From assembly GCA_017412115.1 (NCBI GenBank), contig JAFPYR010000102.1:1-34841 (forward strand): a DNA stretch of 34,841 nt, given 5' to 3'. The stretch's first letter is position 1, and each line of letters starts with the position of its first letter. Positions 24,178-31,617 of the stretch are shown here, one piece after another. The stretch is from Bacteroidales bacterium. GTDB taxonomy: Bacteria; Bacteroidota; Bacteroidia; Bacteroidales; UBA3824. The position numbers and the translations under genes were made by a program. The notes under the pieces were generated by a model. That model was not told where the DNA came from and made no database searches. It saw only the letters and a list, made by a program, of their open reading frames with translations.

Positions 24178-26037
24178 ATGAAAAGAATTTTTTTTGTATT
24201 AACTGCTGCGATGGTAATATTCTCTTCTTGTAGTAAGAGTGAAGTATCATCACCGATTCAGTCTTCACCTCAAAAACAGAACGAGCAGAAAACTGTTGAG
24301 GAAAAAGGAGAAGAAAATAAAAATGATAACAAGCAAGCACCAAAAACAAATGCTGAGCTTCCTAAAGCGACAACGTTGTTGCATATAAAAAACAATAAGG
24401 TTTCCTCCTTAAATTATAATGTGCAGTATCAAGTTGCCTCAAACCTTAGTTTAAAAAAAGGTGTGCAGTACGATATTTCCATAACGTTAAAGGCTTCGGC
24501 TCCTACAAGCATTAGTTATTCGGTTGGAAATTGGTATCCTGATAATTTTAGTGCTACAATTGAGGCTACAGAGGTAATGAAAGAATATAAGACATCGTTT
24601 ACAGCGGCTGTTGACGGAGGTTTTGTATTGTTTCAATCGGGAAGTTTTCTAGGAGATATTTGGATTGAGAGTATAAAAATTACACATAAGGGTAGCGGAA
24701 AAATAGTACCGCTTACTGCTGATGAAAAACGTGAAGTACTTTCTAATGCCATGGATAGTTGGATTGCCGGAATGATGGATGCTACAGACGGTTATGTAAA
24801 AGCGTGGGATGTTGTAAATGAAGCTCTTTCTGGCGGCGACGGTGATGGTGACGGAATTTATGACCTTCAGAGTTATAAAAACAATAATAACGCCGATCCT
24901 ACAAATGTATCATCGGGAGTGTTTTATTGGCAAGTTTATATGGGCGACTTGGAATATGTTCGTACAGCGGTTGCAAGTGCAAGAAAGCATTTTAAAGGCG
25001 ATCCTAAGGATTTAAAACTTTTTATCAACGATTACAATCTTGAATCCGATTGGGACGACAATGGCAAATTGAAATCACTTATTAAGTGGATTCAAAAATG
25101 GGAATCTGACGGTGTAACAAAAATTGACGGTATCGGAACTCAAATGCATATCACTTGTTATGAAAATGCTAATTTTCAGAAAAGCATGGAAGAGCATATT
25201 GTTAAGATGTTTAAACTTATGGCTTCAACCGGTAAATTAGTAAGAGTTTCGGAGCTTGATATGGGTTATAAACGCGGTAACGACCGATGGAACGGACAAA
25301 ATCTTACCACAAGTCAATTAACAGCTCAAGAACATCAAAAAATGGCAGATTATTATGAGTTTATTCTCAAAAAATATTTTGAAATAGTTCCCAAAGCTCA
25401 ACAATACGGTTTTTGTCAGTGGTGTTTGACGGATGCTCCCGGGCCTTTGGGTTCAGGTTGGAGAGGCGGCGAACCTGTCGGAATTTGGACACAAAATTTT
25501 GCCGAGCGAAAAGCTGTTTACAAGGGGTTTGCGCAAGGTCTTGCCGGAACTACTTTTAGTGCTGGAGTTAATGAATTGAACGATTTGAAAACTTACATCG
25601 ACCGTAAAGAACATGGTGATTTCAAATTTTCGGGAGCAATTGATGTTGGAGAACTCAATCGCAATCAAAATAATATTCAAAATATTTTGAAAAACAATTT
25701 TGATGAAATCGTAGCCGGTAATGCGATGAAATACGCTTCATGTGTTAATGGCGGGGGCGTAATGAATTTTTCTCGTGTACAGCAATTTGTTCAAGATGCA
25801 AAAGCTCTTGGATTATCAATTTTTGGTCATACATTGGCTTGGCATTCCCAACAGCAGCCGGGTTATTTGTTAGGACTTATGAGCGACAAGGAAGTTGAAG
25901 ATCCAAGCGGAGAAAAAGTAGACGTAGTGGATAATTATGTAATCTACGATAAACTTTCCACTGACAATATGTGGCATTCAAATTATCTTGACCAAGCTAA
26001 TAATGTTGATTATATTTTAGAAATAGTAAAAAAATAG
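24178..26037 (+). CDS. GH10 xylanase with circularly permuted catalytic domain and N-terminal CBM
   Basis: A 619-residue lipoprotein (Cys18 in F-S-S-C) with a hydrophilic Glu/Lys/Asn/Gln linker (about 19-60). Its order is unlike any GH10 I know: a CBM (about 63-172, similar to the first nested CBM of the upstream Xyn10C), then the C-terminal half of the barrel (about 179-455; acid/base Glu215 in W-D-V-V-N-E-A, G-T-Q-M-H, nucleophile Glu359 in V-S-E-L-D-M), a linker of about ten residues, then the N-terminal half (about 466-580; N-F-D-E-I-V-A-G-N-A-M-K-Y with Lys518, G-H-T-L-A-W-H with His551 and His556), ending in a short tail that looks like the start of a CBM. All active-site motifs are present, so it is probably active on xylan. 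The frame is open throughout. The next gene starts 8 bases later. Confidence 0.92.
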   Translation: MKRIFFVLTAAMVIFSSCSKSEVSSPIQSSPQKQNEQKTVEEKGEENKNDNKQAPKTNAELPKATTLLHIKNNKVSSLNYNVQYQVASNLSLKKGVQYDISITLKASAPTSISYSVGNWYPDNFSATIEATEVMKEYKTSFTAAVDGGFVLFQSGSFLGDIWIESIKITHKGSGKIVPLTADEKREVLSNAMDSWIAGMMDATDGYVKAWDVVNEALSGGDGDGDGIYDLQSYKNNNNADPTNVSSGVFYWQVYMGDLEYVRTAVASARKHFKGDPKDLKLFINDYNLESDWDDNGKLKSLIKWIQKWESDGVTKIDGIGTQMHITCYENANFQKSMEEHIVKMFKLMASTGKLVRVSELDMGYKRGNDRWNGQNLTTSQLTAQEHQKMADYYEFILKKYFEIVPKAQQYGFCQWCLTDAPGPLGSGWRGGEPVGIWTQNFAERKAVYKGFAQGLAGTTFSAGVNELNDLKTYIDRKEHGDFKFSGAIDVGELNRNQNNIQNILKNNFDEIVAGNAMKYASCVNGGGVMNFSRVQQFVQDAKALGLSIFGHTLAWHSQQQPGYLLGLMSDKEVEDPSGEKVDVVDNYVIYDKLSTDNMWHSNYLDQANNVDYILEIVKK

Positions 26038-26045
26038 GAGATACA

Positions 26046-28145
26046 ATGAAAAAAATTTTGTTATTATTTGCTGCCTCGGTGCTGATGTTTGCATCGTGCA
26101 GTAAAAAAGATGATCCTGAAAATCCGATTAATGAAAACGGGCAGGAGCAAAACAAACCTGAAGAAAACACAGGCGGCGGCACAACGAAACCTACCGGTCC
26201 GGATGAAACTTTTGATATTTTTCTGTGTTTTGGGCAGTCCAATATGGAAGGCAATGCAGCAGTAGAAAATGGAGATAAAACCAATGTACCCACAGGTATG
26301 AAAAATATGGTAGTTGCAAAATCTGATGCTGCGCATTATGCTATGACACGTTATACTTGGCGCAAAGCAGAGCCACCGCTTGCCAGATTCACCACAGGAC
26401 TTACTCCTGCTGACTATTTTGGCAGAAAAATGCTTGATTATTTGCCCAAGGGGCACAAACTCGGTATTGTGATGGTTGCAATAGGAGGCGCAGCTATTGA
26501 GGCTTTCGACAAAGAGGCTTATAAATCTTATTACGATAATATTTCAGACCAAGATGCTTGGCTTCGCGGTTATATGGACGAATATGACGGCAATCCTTAT
26601 CAAGCACTTGTAACAGCTGCAAAAGCTGCTCAACGTAGTGGTGTTATTCGCGGTATTCTTCTTCATCAAGGCGAAAGCAATAATGGACAAGCTGATTGGC
26701 CGGAAAAAGTTAAAAAGATTTACGAAGATCTTTTAACGGATTTGAATCTTACAGCAGATAAATGTCCGTTACTTGTTGGTGAAACATTACGTGAGGAAGA
26801 AGGCGGCGTATGTTACGGACACAATGATGTGATCGCAAAATTACCGGATGTAATTTCTACTGCTCATGTTATTTCGTCAGAGGGTTGCAAAGGTAAAGAA
26901 GACGGTTTACATTTCTTGGCCTCTGGTTATAGACAAATCGGAAGGCGTTATGCTGAAACGATGCTTAAACTTATGGGCATAGAAGTCCCTGAAAAAGATT
27001 ATAACGGCTATTATGTTCAAGGAAAATATCTTTATGACAAAGACGGAAAACAAGTAAATCTTCATGGCTTTGGTCAGACTTATAGCCCATATTTCAACGA
27101 AAATGGTTCTAAATGGAATGATTATAATGTTGAAGGTTGTTTGAAATATAATCAAGGTTTAATTAAACAGATTATGAATGATGGTTGGAAAATGACATGG
27201 TTACGTCTTCACATGGATCCTTATTGGAGTAACACTCCGGGAGAGAAAACCACAGGAGAGGAAGATATTCATGCTTTTGACGAGAGCCGTTTCCGTAAAT
27301 ATTTGGACGAAGTATTTGTTCCGATGGCAAAATTCTGTATTGACAACTATAAAATGGCGGTTGTAATGCGTCCTCCGGGAGTTTGTGGTGAAAAAGCTTT
27401 GAAAATTGGTGATGATTATCAGAAATATTTGTTAAAAGTTTGGAGTATAGTTTCAAGTCATAGTTATATCAAGAATAATCCCGACATTATGTTTGAGCTT
27501 GCTAACGAACCTGTAAAATTTGACGGTGGTGATGAAAATTATAGTAAGTATTTCCAAGAAGTAGTGGATCTTATCCGTGTTAATTGTGATAATGTTTGTT
27601 GGGTACCGGGTTTGTTATGGCAACAAGATTACAAACCGTTTGCAAAATATCCTATACAAGGAATTAATATCGGTTATGCGGTACACTGTTATCCGGGTTG
27701 GTACGGTTCGCCGGCACAAAATTCTGCTGAAGAATTTTATACACCTCTTGATGGTACTGTAGAAAAATTTAAAGCAGGTTGGGAAGCAAGTGTAGGTTGT
27801 GTTGCAAGTTTTGCACCGATTATCGTAACAGAGATGGACTGGGCTCCTTTGAAATGGAATCACGCTGAAAAAGAAGATGGTACACCGATACTTGATTGGG
27901 CTGGTAAAGAAATTTATCATAATGTTGCATGGGGTAGTTGTACAACAACCGGTTTCGGTGCTCCGTTCAAAGAAATTGCTGACTTTTATGGTAATGTAAG
28001 TTGGATGATTTTTACATCACCGCATCTTATTGCAAAATATAAAAATCATTCGGGCGCGGATTGGCAGGTAAAAGGTTTCTTAGAGGATCCCGAAGGTTGC
28101 GTAGTCCCTACTTATAAGTGGTTTAATGAATACGCTGAGCAATAA
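26046..28145 (+). CDS. Bifunctional CE6-type acetyl esterase / GH5 glycosidase lipoprotein
   Basis: A 699-residue surface lipoprotein (Cys18 in F-A-S-C-S-K-K-D-D; the K-K-D-D stretch fits the surface-export signal) with a Gly/Thr/Pro/Glu-rich linker. Residues about 55-320 are an SGNH esterase of the sialate O-acetylesterase/CE6 type: Ser65 in C-F-G-Q-S-N-M-E-G, H-Q-G-E-S-N, and Asp286/His289 in D-G-L-H-F. Residues about 330-695 are a GH5 barrel: acid/base Glu488 in E-L-A-N-E-P and nucleophile Glu596 in V-T-E-M-D-W. It would remove acetyl groups and cut the xylan (or another beta-glycan) backbone; the GH5 subfamily cannot be assigned by eye. It has a clear AGGAG at 26036-26040 overlapping the previous stop codon, unusual for this phylum, implying translational coupling to the permuted GH10. 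Confidence 0.9.
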   Translation: MKKILLLFAASVLMFASCSKKDDPENPINENGQEQNKPEENTGGGTTKPTGPDETFDIFLCFGQSNMEGNAAVENGDKTNVPTGMKNMVVAKSDAAHYAMTRYTWRKAEPPLARFTTGLTPADYFGRKMLDYLPKGHKLGIVMVAIGGAAIEAFDKEAYKSYYDNISDQDAWLRGYMDEYDGNPYQALVTAAKAAQRSGVIRGILLHQGESNNGQADWPEKVKKIYEDLLTDLNLTADKCPLLVGETLREEEGGVCYGHNDVIAKLPDVISTAHVISSEGCKGKEDGLHFLASGYRQIGRRYAETMLKLMGIEVPEKDYNGYYVQGKYLYDKDGKQVNLHGFGQTYSPYFNENGSKWNDYNVEGCLKYNQGLIKQIMNDGWKMTWLRLHMDPYWSNTPGEKTTGEEDIHAFDESRFRKYLDEVFVPMAKFCIDNYKMAVVMRPPGVCGEKALKIGDDYQKYLLKVWSIVSSHSYIKNNPDIMFELANEPVKFDGGDENYSKYFQEVVDLIRVNCDNVCWVPGLLWQQDYKPFAKYPIQGINIGYAVHCYPGWYGSPAQNSAEEFYTPLDGTVEKFKAGWEASVGCVASFAPIIVTEMDWAPLKWNHAEKEDGTPILDWAGKEIYHNVAWGSCTTTGFGAPFKEIADFYGNVSWMIFTSPHLIAKYKNHSGADWQVKGFLEDPEGCVVPTYKWFNEYAEQ

Positions 28146-28170
28146 TGCTATTCTTTTGAATGAAATATAA

Positions 28171-28209
28171 AAAAAGCCGTCTGAATATTTTGTCTTTTGA
28201 CGGCTTTTT
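28171..28209 (+). terminator. Terminator of the permuted GH10/CE6-GH5 operon
   Basis: An 11-bp perfect stem (28171-28181 with 28199-28209, AAAAAGCCGTC/GACGGCTTTTT) followed by further Ts. The promoter of the next gene is embedded in it. Confidence 0.9.
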
Positions 28210-28220
28210 TTTTAGTTTTG
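28189..28220 (+). promoter_or_regulatory. Promoter of the DUF6057 gene overlapping a terminator
   Basis: TTTG at 28189-28192, 20 bases, then TAGTTTTG at 28213-28220 fits the Bacteroidetes -33/-7 pattern. The -33 box is in the terminator loop and the -7 box in its T-run. The ATG follows 4 bases after the -7 box, so the mRNA would be leaderless or nearly so. Confidence 0.65.
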
Positions 28221-28224
28221 CATT

Positions 28225-29922
28225 ATGAAAAAATCGAAGATTATATTTTTAATATTTGCTTTTTTAAGTTTTTGTTTTTGGGCATTTGTGCATCCCGAAT
28301 GGCTTAATTTTCACGAGCAGTATCAGTTGTTTGAATTTTCGACTGACTATTTCGTGGAACATATTGTTTTGCCGGGTGGTTTTGTTGTATGGTTTTCAGA
28401 ATTTTTTGTGCAGTTTTTTTATAATAATTTTTTAGGAGCATTGGTAATGACCGGATGTTTAACGGGCATTTATCTTCTTTTGAAAAACGGTGATAATCTA
28501 ATTGCACTTTTGCCGCCTGTTTTAATTTGGATTTATTCGGGTGATGAAAATATGATGATGGCTTTTCCCTTTGCTGTATTGTTATCGCTTTTTGCCGTTA
28601 AGGGTTTTGAAAGGCTGACTCTAAAAAACAAATTTTATTTGCAAATACTTATTGTTCCGCTAATTTATTGGCTTGTAGGATATTGTGCGTGGATTTATCT
28701 TATATTGTCATTATCAGTAGATAATAATGGTTATAGAATTGGAAAAGAAAATTTTATAAAAATTTCTGCCTTGATTCTTTATCTTGTTGGATTTCAGTTT
28801 TTTACGGCATATTTCATAACAAGAAATTATCCTTTGATTGATATTTTTTGTGGAATTAATTATTATAGGCTGCGTATGGAAATTCCTGATTTACAACATA
28901 TTATAGCATTGTGTTGTATTGTTGTTCCTTTTATAAAAATTCCTCAGAAAAAATGGATTATGTATTCTCAACTATCATTAATAGTGGTAGTTTTGGTTTT
29001 AGGAGTGATAAAAAAATATGATTTTGACCGTTATAGTTATTATAAAATTGATTATATGGTTAGAAATCAAGAATGGGAAAAATTGTTGGATTTTGCCAAA
29101 AAGAATAATCTTCAATCCGATTTTGCCTCAACGGGTGTAAATCTTGCTTTGGCTATGACGGGACAAATGCCTGATCGTTTGTTTGAGTTTAATCAAACAA
29201 ATAATGAAGGCTTTTTATCGACATTCGGTTACAACTCTTTTACGTGTACGGTAACGGCAGAGGCTTGTTATTATTTGGGACTTGTTAATTCTGTTTTGCG
29301 ATATAATTTTGATTTGCAGGCGGCAATTTTGAATTGTAATTATAGCGGACGTTTTACTAAACGTATTGCTGAGGCTTATATTTTGAATGGTCGTTATGAT
29401 GTTGCGAAGCGTTATCTCAACAAACTTAAAAGAACTGTGTTTTATCGTGCTTGGGCATTAAAAGCGGAGGATTTTATTTCTAACAATAATATTAAAAGTA
29501 ATCCTGATTGGGCGCGTTTGAATAATATTCGGGTAAAACGGGGCTTAAATTTTTCTAATCCGCATTTAGGAGAAATGCTTATGTATTTTTCTGTGATGGG
29601 AGGTGAGAATCGTATGGCTTTGGATTATGCTTTGTCATCGTTTTTGGTAAAAAGGGATTTGAAATCTTTTGTGGAAAGTTTTCCGTATTATACAAAGTAT
29701 TTCGGGACTTCGCAGATTCCGAAAATTTATCAGCAGGCGTTTTTGCTCGCATGTGTTCAAAGCGGTTATTCTATTGATAGAATTCCTAATTTTATTTCGC
29801 CGGAAATAATTAGTTTTTTCCAAGATTTTGATACAGCTTATCTTTTAAATAAAAACAGCAAAGTTTTTAAGACCGGAAAATATGTCGGTACATATTGGAA
29901 ATATTATTTAATCGGAAATTAA
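28225..29922 (+). CDS. DUF6057-family membrane protein
   Basis: A 565-residue protein with about eight hydrophobic segments in its first 265 residues, followed by a soluble, helix-rich C-terminal half with TPR-like stretches (A-E-A-Y-I-L-N-G-R-Y-D-V-A-K-R-Y-L). The N-terminus (H-P-E-W-L-N-F-H-E-Q-Y-Q-L-F, residues 23-36) is the hallmark I associate with DUF6057, a Bacteroidetes family of unknown function. The membrane part resembles polytopic glycosyltransferase-like scaffolds only in hydropathy; no catalytic motif is seen. It is followed 11 bases later by a heme-motif beta-propeller lipoprotein, and the two probably work together. Confidence 0.7.
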   Translation: MKKSKIIFLIFAFLSFCFWAFVHPEWLNFHEQYQLFEFSTDYFVEHIVLPGGFVVWFSEFFVQFFYNNFLGALVMTGCLTGIYLLLKNGDNLIALLPPVLIWIYSGDENMMMAFPFAVLLSLFAVKGFERLTLKNKFYLQILIVPLIYWLVGYCAWIYLILSLSVDNNGYRIGKENFIKISALILYLVGFQFFTAYFITRNYPLIDIFCGINYYRLRMEIPDLQHIIALCCIVVPFIKIPQKKWIMYSQLSLIVVVLVLGVIKKYDFDRYSYYKIDYMVRNQEWEKLLDFAKKNNLQSDFASTGVNLALAMTGQMPDRLFEFNQTNNEGFLSTFGYNSFTCTVTAEACYYLGLVNSVLRYNFDLQAAILNCNYSGRFTKRIAEAYILNGRYDVAKRYLNKLKRTVFYRAWALKAEDFISNNNIKSNPDWARLNNIRVKRGLNFSNPHLGEMLMYFSVMGGENRMALDYALSSFLVKRDLKSFVESFPYYTKYFGTSQIPKIYQQAFLLACVQSGYSIDRIPNFISPEIISFFQDFDTAYLLNKNSKVFKTGKYVGTYWKYYLIGN

Positions 29923-29933
29923 TTTTTTTTGTT

Positions 29934-31394
29934 ATGAAATATTTTTATTATATTATATTGCTTTTGTTTTGTTTTATGTTTTCGTGTGGTCAGATGCCTG
30001 AAAATGTAAAAAATGTAGATTCTTTACCTGATATTTTTCCTGATTATGTCGGTGTAACTGTACCGGTTAATATTGCACCGCTTAATTTTAACGTTAAAAA
30101 TTCTCAAGACGTATATGTTGAACTTTCGGGCAATGGAGAAAAATTGATTTCAGTAGGTAAATATGCGGATTTTGATATAGAAAAGTGGCATTTACTTACT
30201 CAAAAAAATATCGGAGGAAAGATTATAGTATCTGTTACTGCAAAAATTTCAGATGAATGGAAAAAATTTAAAGATTTTGATATTTGCGTTAGCAATGATT
30301 CTCTTAATGATTATGGTCTTACTTTTCGTATGATACCTCCCGGATATGAAACATTTGCGCATATCGGTATTTATCAGCGGAATATACATAATTTTGATCA
30401 AGAGCCCGTAGTCGATGGTATGGCAATACAAGGTGATTGTATGAATTGTCATGTTCCTAACCATGCTAATCCGAAAGAGTTTCAACTTCATGTTCGCGGA
30501 AAACATTCGGCAACTTTTATCCGTAGAAACGGTGAAGATAAGTATGTCCAAACTGCAACAGATTCTACTATAGCTAATTGTATGTATGCGTATTGGCATC
30601 CTTCGGGAAAATATATTGCATATTCGCTTAATCTTATTCATCAAACTTTTTTTGAGGATACAACAAAATATATTGAGGTTTATGACAATGCTTCTGATGC
30701 TTTGATAATGGACGTTGATAAAAATCAGCTTATTTTGTATGATAAATTGATGACGGAAGACTTTGAAAGTTACCCTGTTTTTTCCACAGATGGTAAAACC
30801 TTGTTTTATTGTTCATCAAAACCTTATGTAAAGTCCGGAATTTTGGATAAAATGCGTTATAGTCTTATAAAGGTTAGTTTTGATGATAAAATCGGTAAAA
30901 TAGGTTGTGATTTTGATACGATAATTAATGCTGAAAAAATTCAAAAAAGCATAACACATCCGCGTCCTTCATACGATGGCAAGTATTTGATGTTTTGTAT
31001 GGCGGATTATAGTGTTTTTCCTATTCACCATACAGAATCCGACTTATATCTTTTGAATCTTGAGGATAATACTATGCGGAATCTTGAGGAGGTAAATTCT
31101 GATTTTGCAGAAACTTTTCATAATTTTTCGTCAAATTCGCGTTGGTTTGTGTTTAATAGCCGTAGAATTGATGAAATTAATAATTTGTTGTTTATTAGTA
31201 ATATTGACGAAAACGGGCATTGTACAAAACCGTTTCTTTTGCCTCAAAAAAATCCTGAGGAATATTATTCAAACTTATTTTTTTCTTATAATGTTCCTGA
31301 TTTTACTTCGGAAAAAGTTGAACTTGATATCCGAAAATTTGCACGAAATATTTTTAATACGCCGAGGATACAAGTCGGTGTAAAAAGAAACTAA
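29934..31394 (+). CDS. TolB/PD40-like beta-propeller lipoprotein with a single heme-c motif
   Basis: A 486-residue lipoprotein (Cys17 in M-F-S-C-G-Q). Residues 169-173 are C-M-N-C-H, a classic c-type heme attachment site. The remaining C-terminal part (about 215-460) has WD40/PD40-like propeller repeats such as A-Y-W-H-P-S-G-K-Y-I-A-Y-S, S-Y-P-V-F-S-T-D-G-K-T-L-F-Y and H-P-R-P-S-Y-D-G-K-Y-L-M-F. No acidic run follows the Cys, so it may stay in the periplasm. The start at 29934 is preferred to the in-frame 29895, which overlaps the previous gene and lacks a signal peptide. The function is unknown; a heme in a propeller lipoprotein suggests electron transfer or redox sensing. Confidence 0.8.
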   Translation: MKYFYYIILLLFCFMFSCGQMPENVKNVDSLPDIFPDYVGVTVPVNIAPLNFNVKNSQDVYVELSGNGEKLISVGKYADFDIEKWHLLTQKNIGGKIIVSVTAKISDEWKKFKDFDICVSNDSLNDYGLTFRMIPPGYETFAHIGIYQRNIHNFDQEPVVDGMAIQGDCMNCHVPNHANPKEFQLHVRGKHSATFIRRNGEDKYVQTATDSTIANCMYAYWHPSGKYIAYSLNLIHQTFFEDTTKYIEVYDNASDALIMDVDKNQLILYDKLMTEDFESYPVFSTDGKTLFYCSSKPYVKSGILDKMRYSLIKVSFDDKIGKIGCDFDTIINAEKIQKSITHPRPSYDGKYLMFCMADYSVFPIHHTESDLYLLNLEDNTMRNLEEVNSDFAETFHNFSSNSRWFVFNSRRIDEINNLLFISNIDENGHCTKPFLLPQKNPEEYYSNLFFSYNVPDFTSEKVELDIRKFARNIFNTPRIQVGVKRN

Positions 31395-31473
31395 AATATT
31401 TTATGCTGTTGTTTGTTTATGAGAGTTGTCATTCTTTAGAAAAAAAAATGAATGTGCTACCCAATAAAAAATA

Positions 31474-31551
31474 AATACGCTAATTTTTGTGCGGATTAAA
31501 CAGAATAAAAGTTTAATCCGCCGTTTTTTTTTAATTTTTTTTTAGCGTATT
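31474..31551. terminator. Terminator nested inside a 10-bp inverted repeat
   Basis: The inner hairpin (31491-31501 with 31511-31521, GCGGATTAAAC/GTTTAATCCGC, 11 perfect pairs) is followed by CG and nine Ts and ends the DUF6057/propeller transcript. It is enclosed by AATACGCTAA (31474-31483) and TTAGCGTATT (31542-31551), a perfect 10-base inverted repeat whose right arm covers the -33 region of the fumarase promoter. Confidence 0.8.
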
Positions 31552-31567
31552 GAATAATTTTTTTTTG

Positions 31568-31575
31568 TACATTTG
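31568..31575 (+). promoter_or_regulatory. -7 box of the fumarase gene
   Basis: TACATTTG followed by C matches the Bacteroidetes -7 consensus, 42 bases before the fumarase ATG. No TTTG is present 20 bases upstream; that position is occupied by the right arm of the inverted repeat at 31542-31551. Confidence 0.6.
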
Positions 31576-31617
31576 CGGAGAAAAAAATTACGAACAATCA
31601 AAAAATATAAAATTGAT

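Noticed and set aside
23994..24233. 79-codon open frame between xyn10C and the permuted GH10
   Set aside because: It runs over the promoter and into the start of the GH10 gene in another frame. Its Phe/Leu/Asn-rich composition is that of AT-rich non-coding DNA, and no ribosome site is seen.
24178..26037. Swapped GH10 halves as a frameshift, pseudogene or assembly join
   Set aside because: The frame is uninterrupted from lipoprotein signal to stop, all active-site motifs are kept, and the next gene is translationally coupled, so a real intact gene is more likely. Read mapping would still settle it.
31573..31617. TTG start for fumarase
   Set aside because: The TTG is inside the -7 box. ATG at 31618 gives the normal class I fumarase N-terminus.
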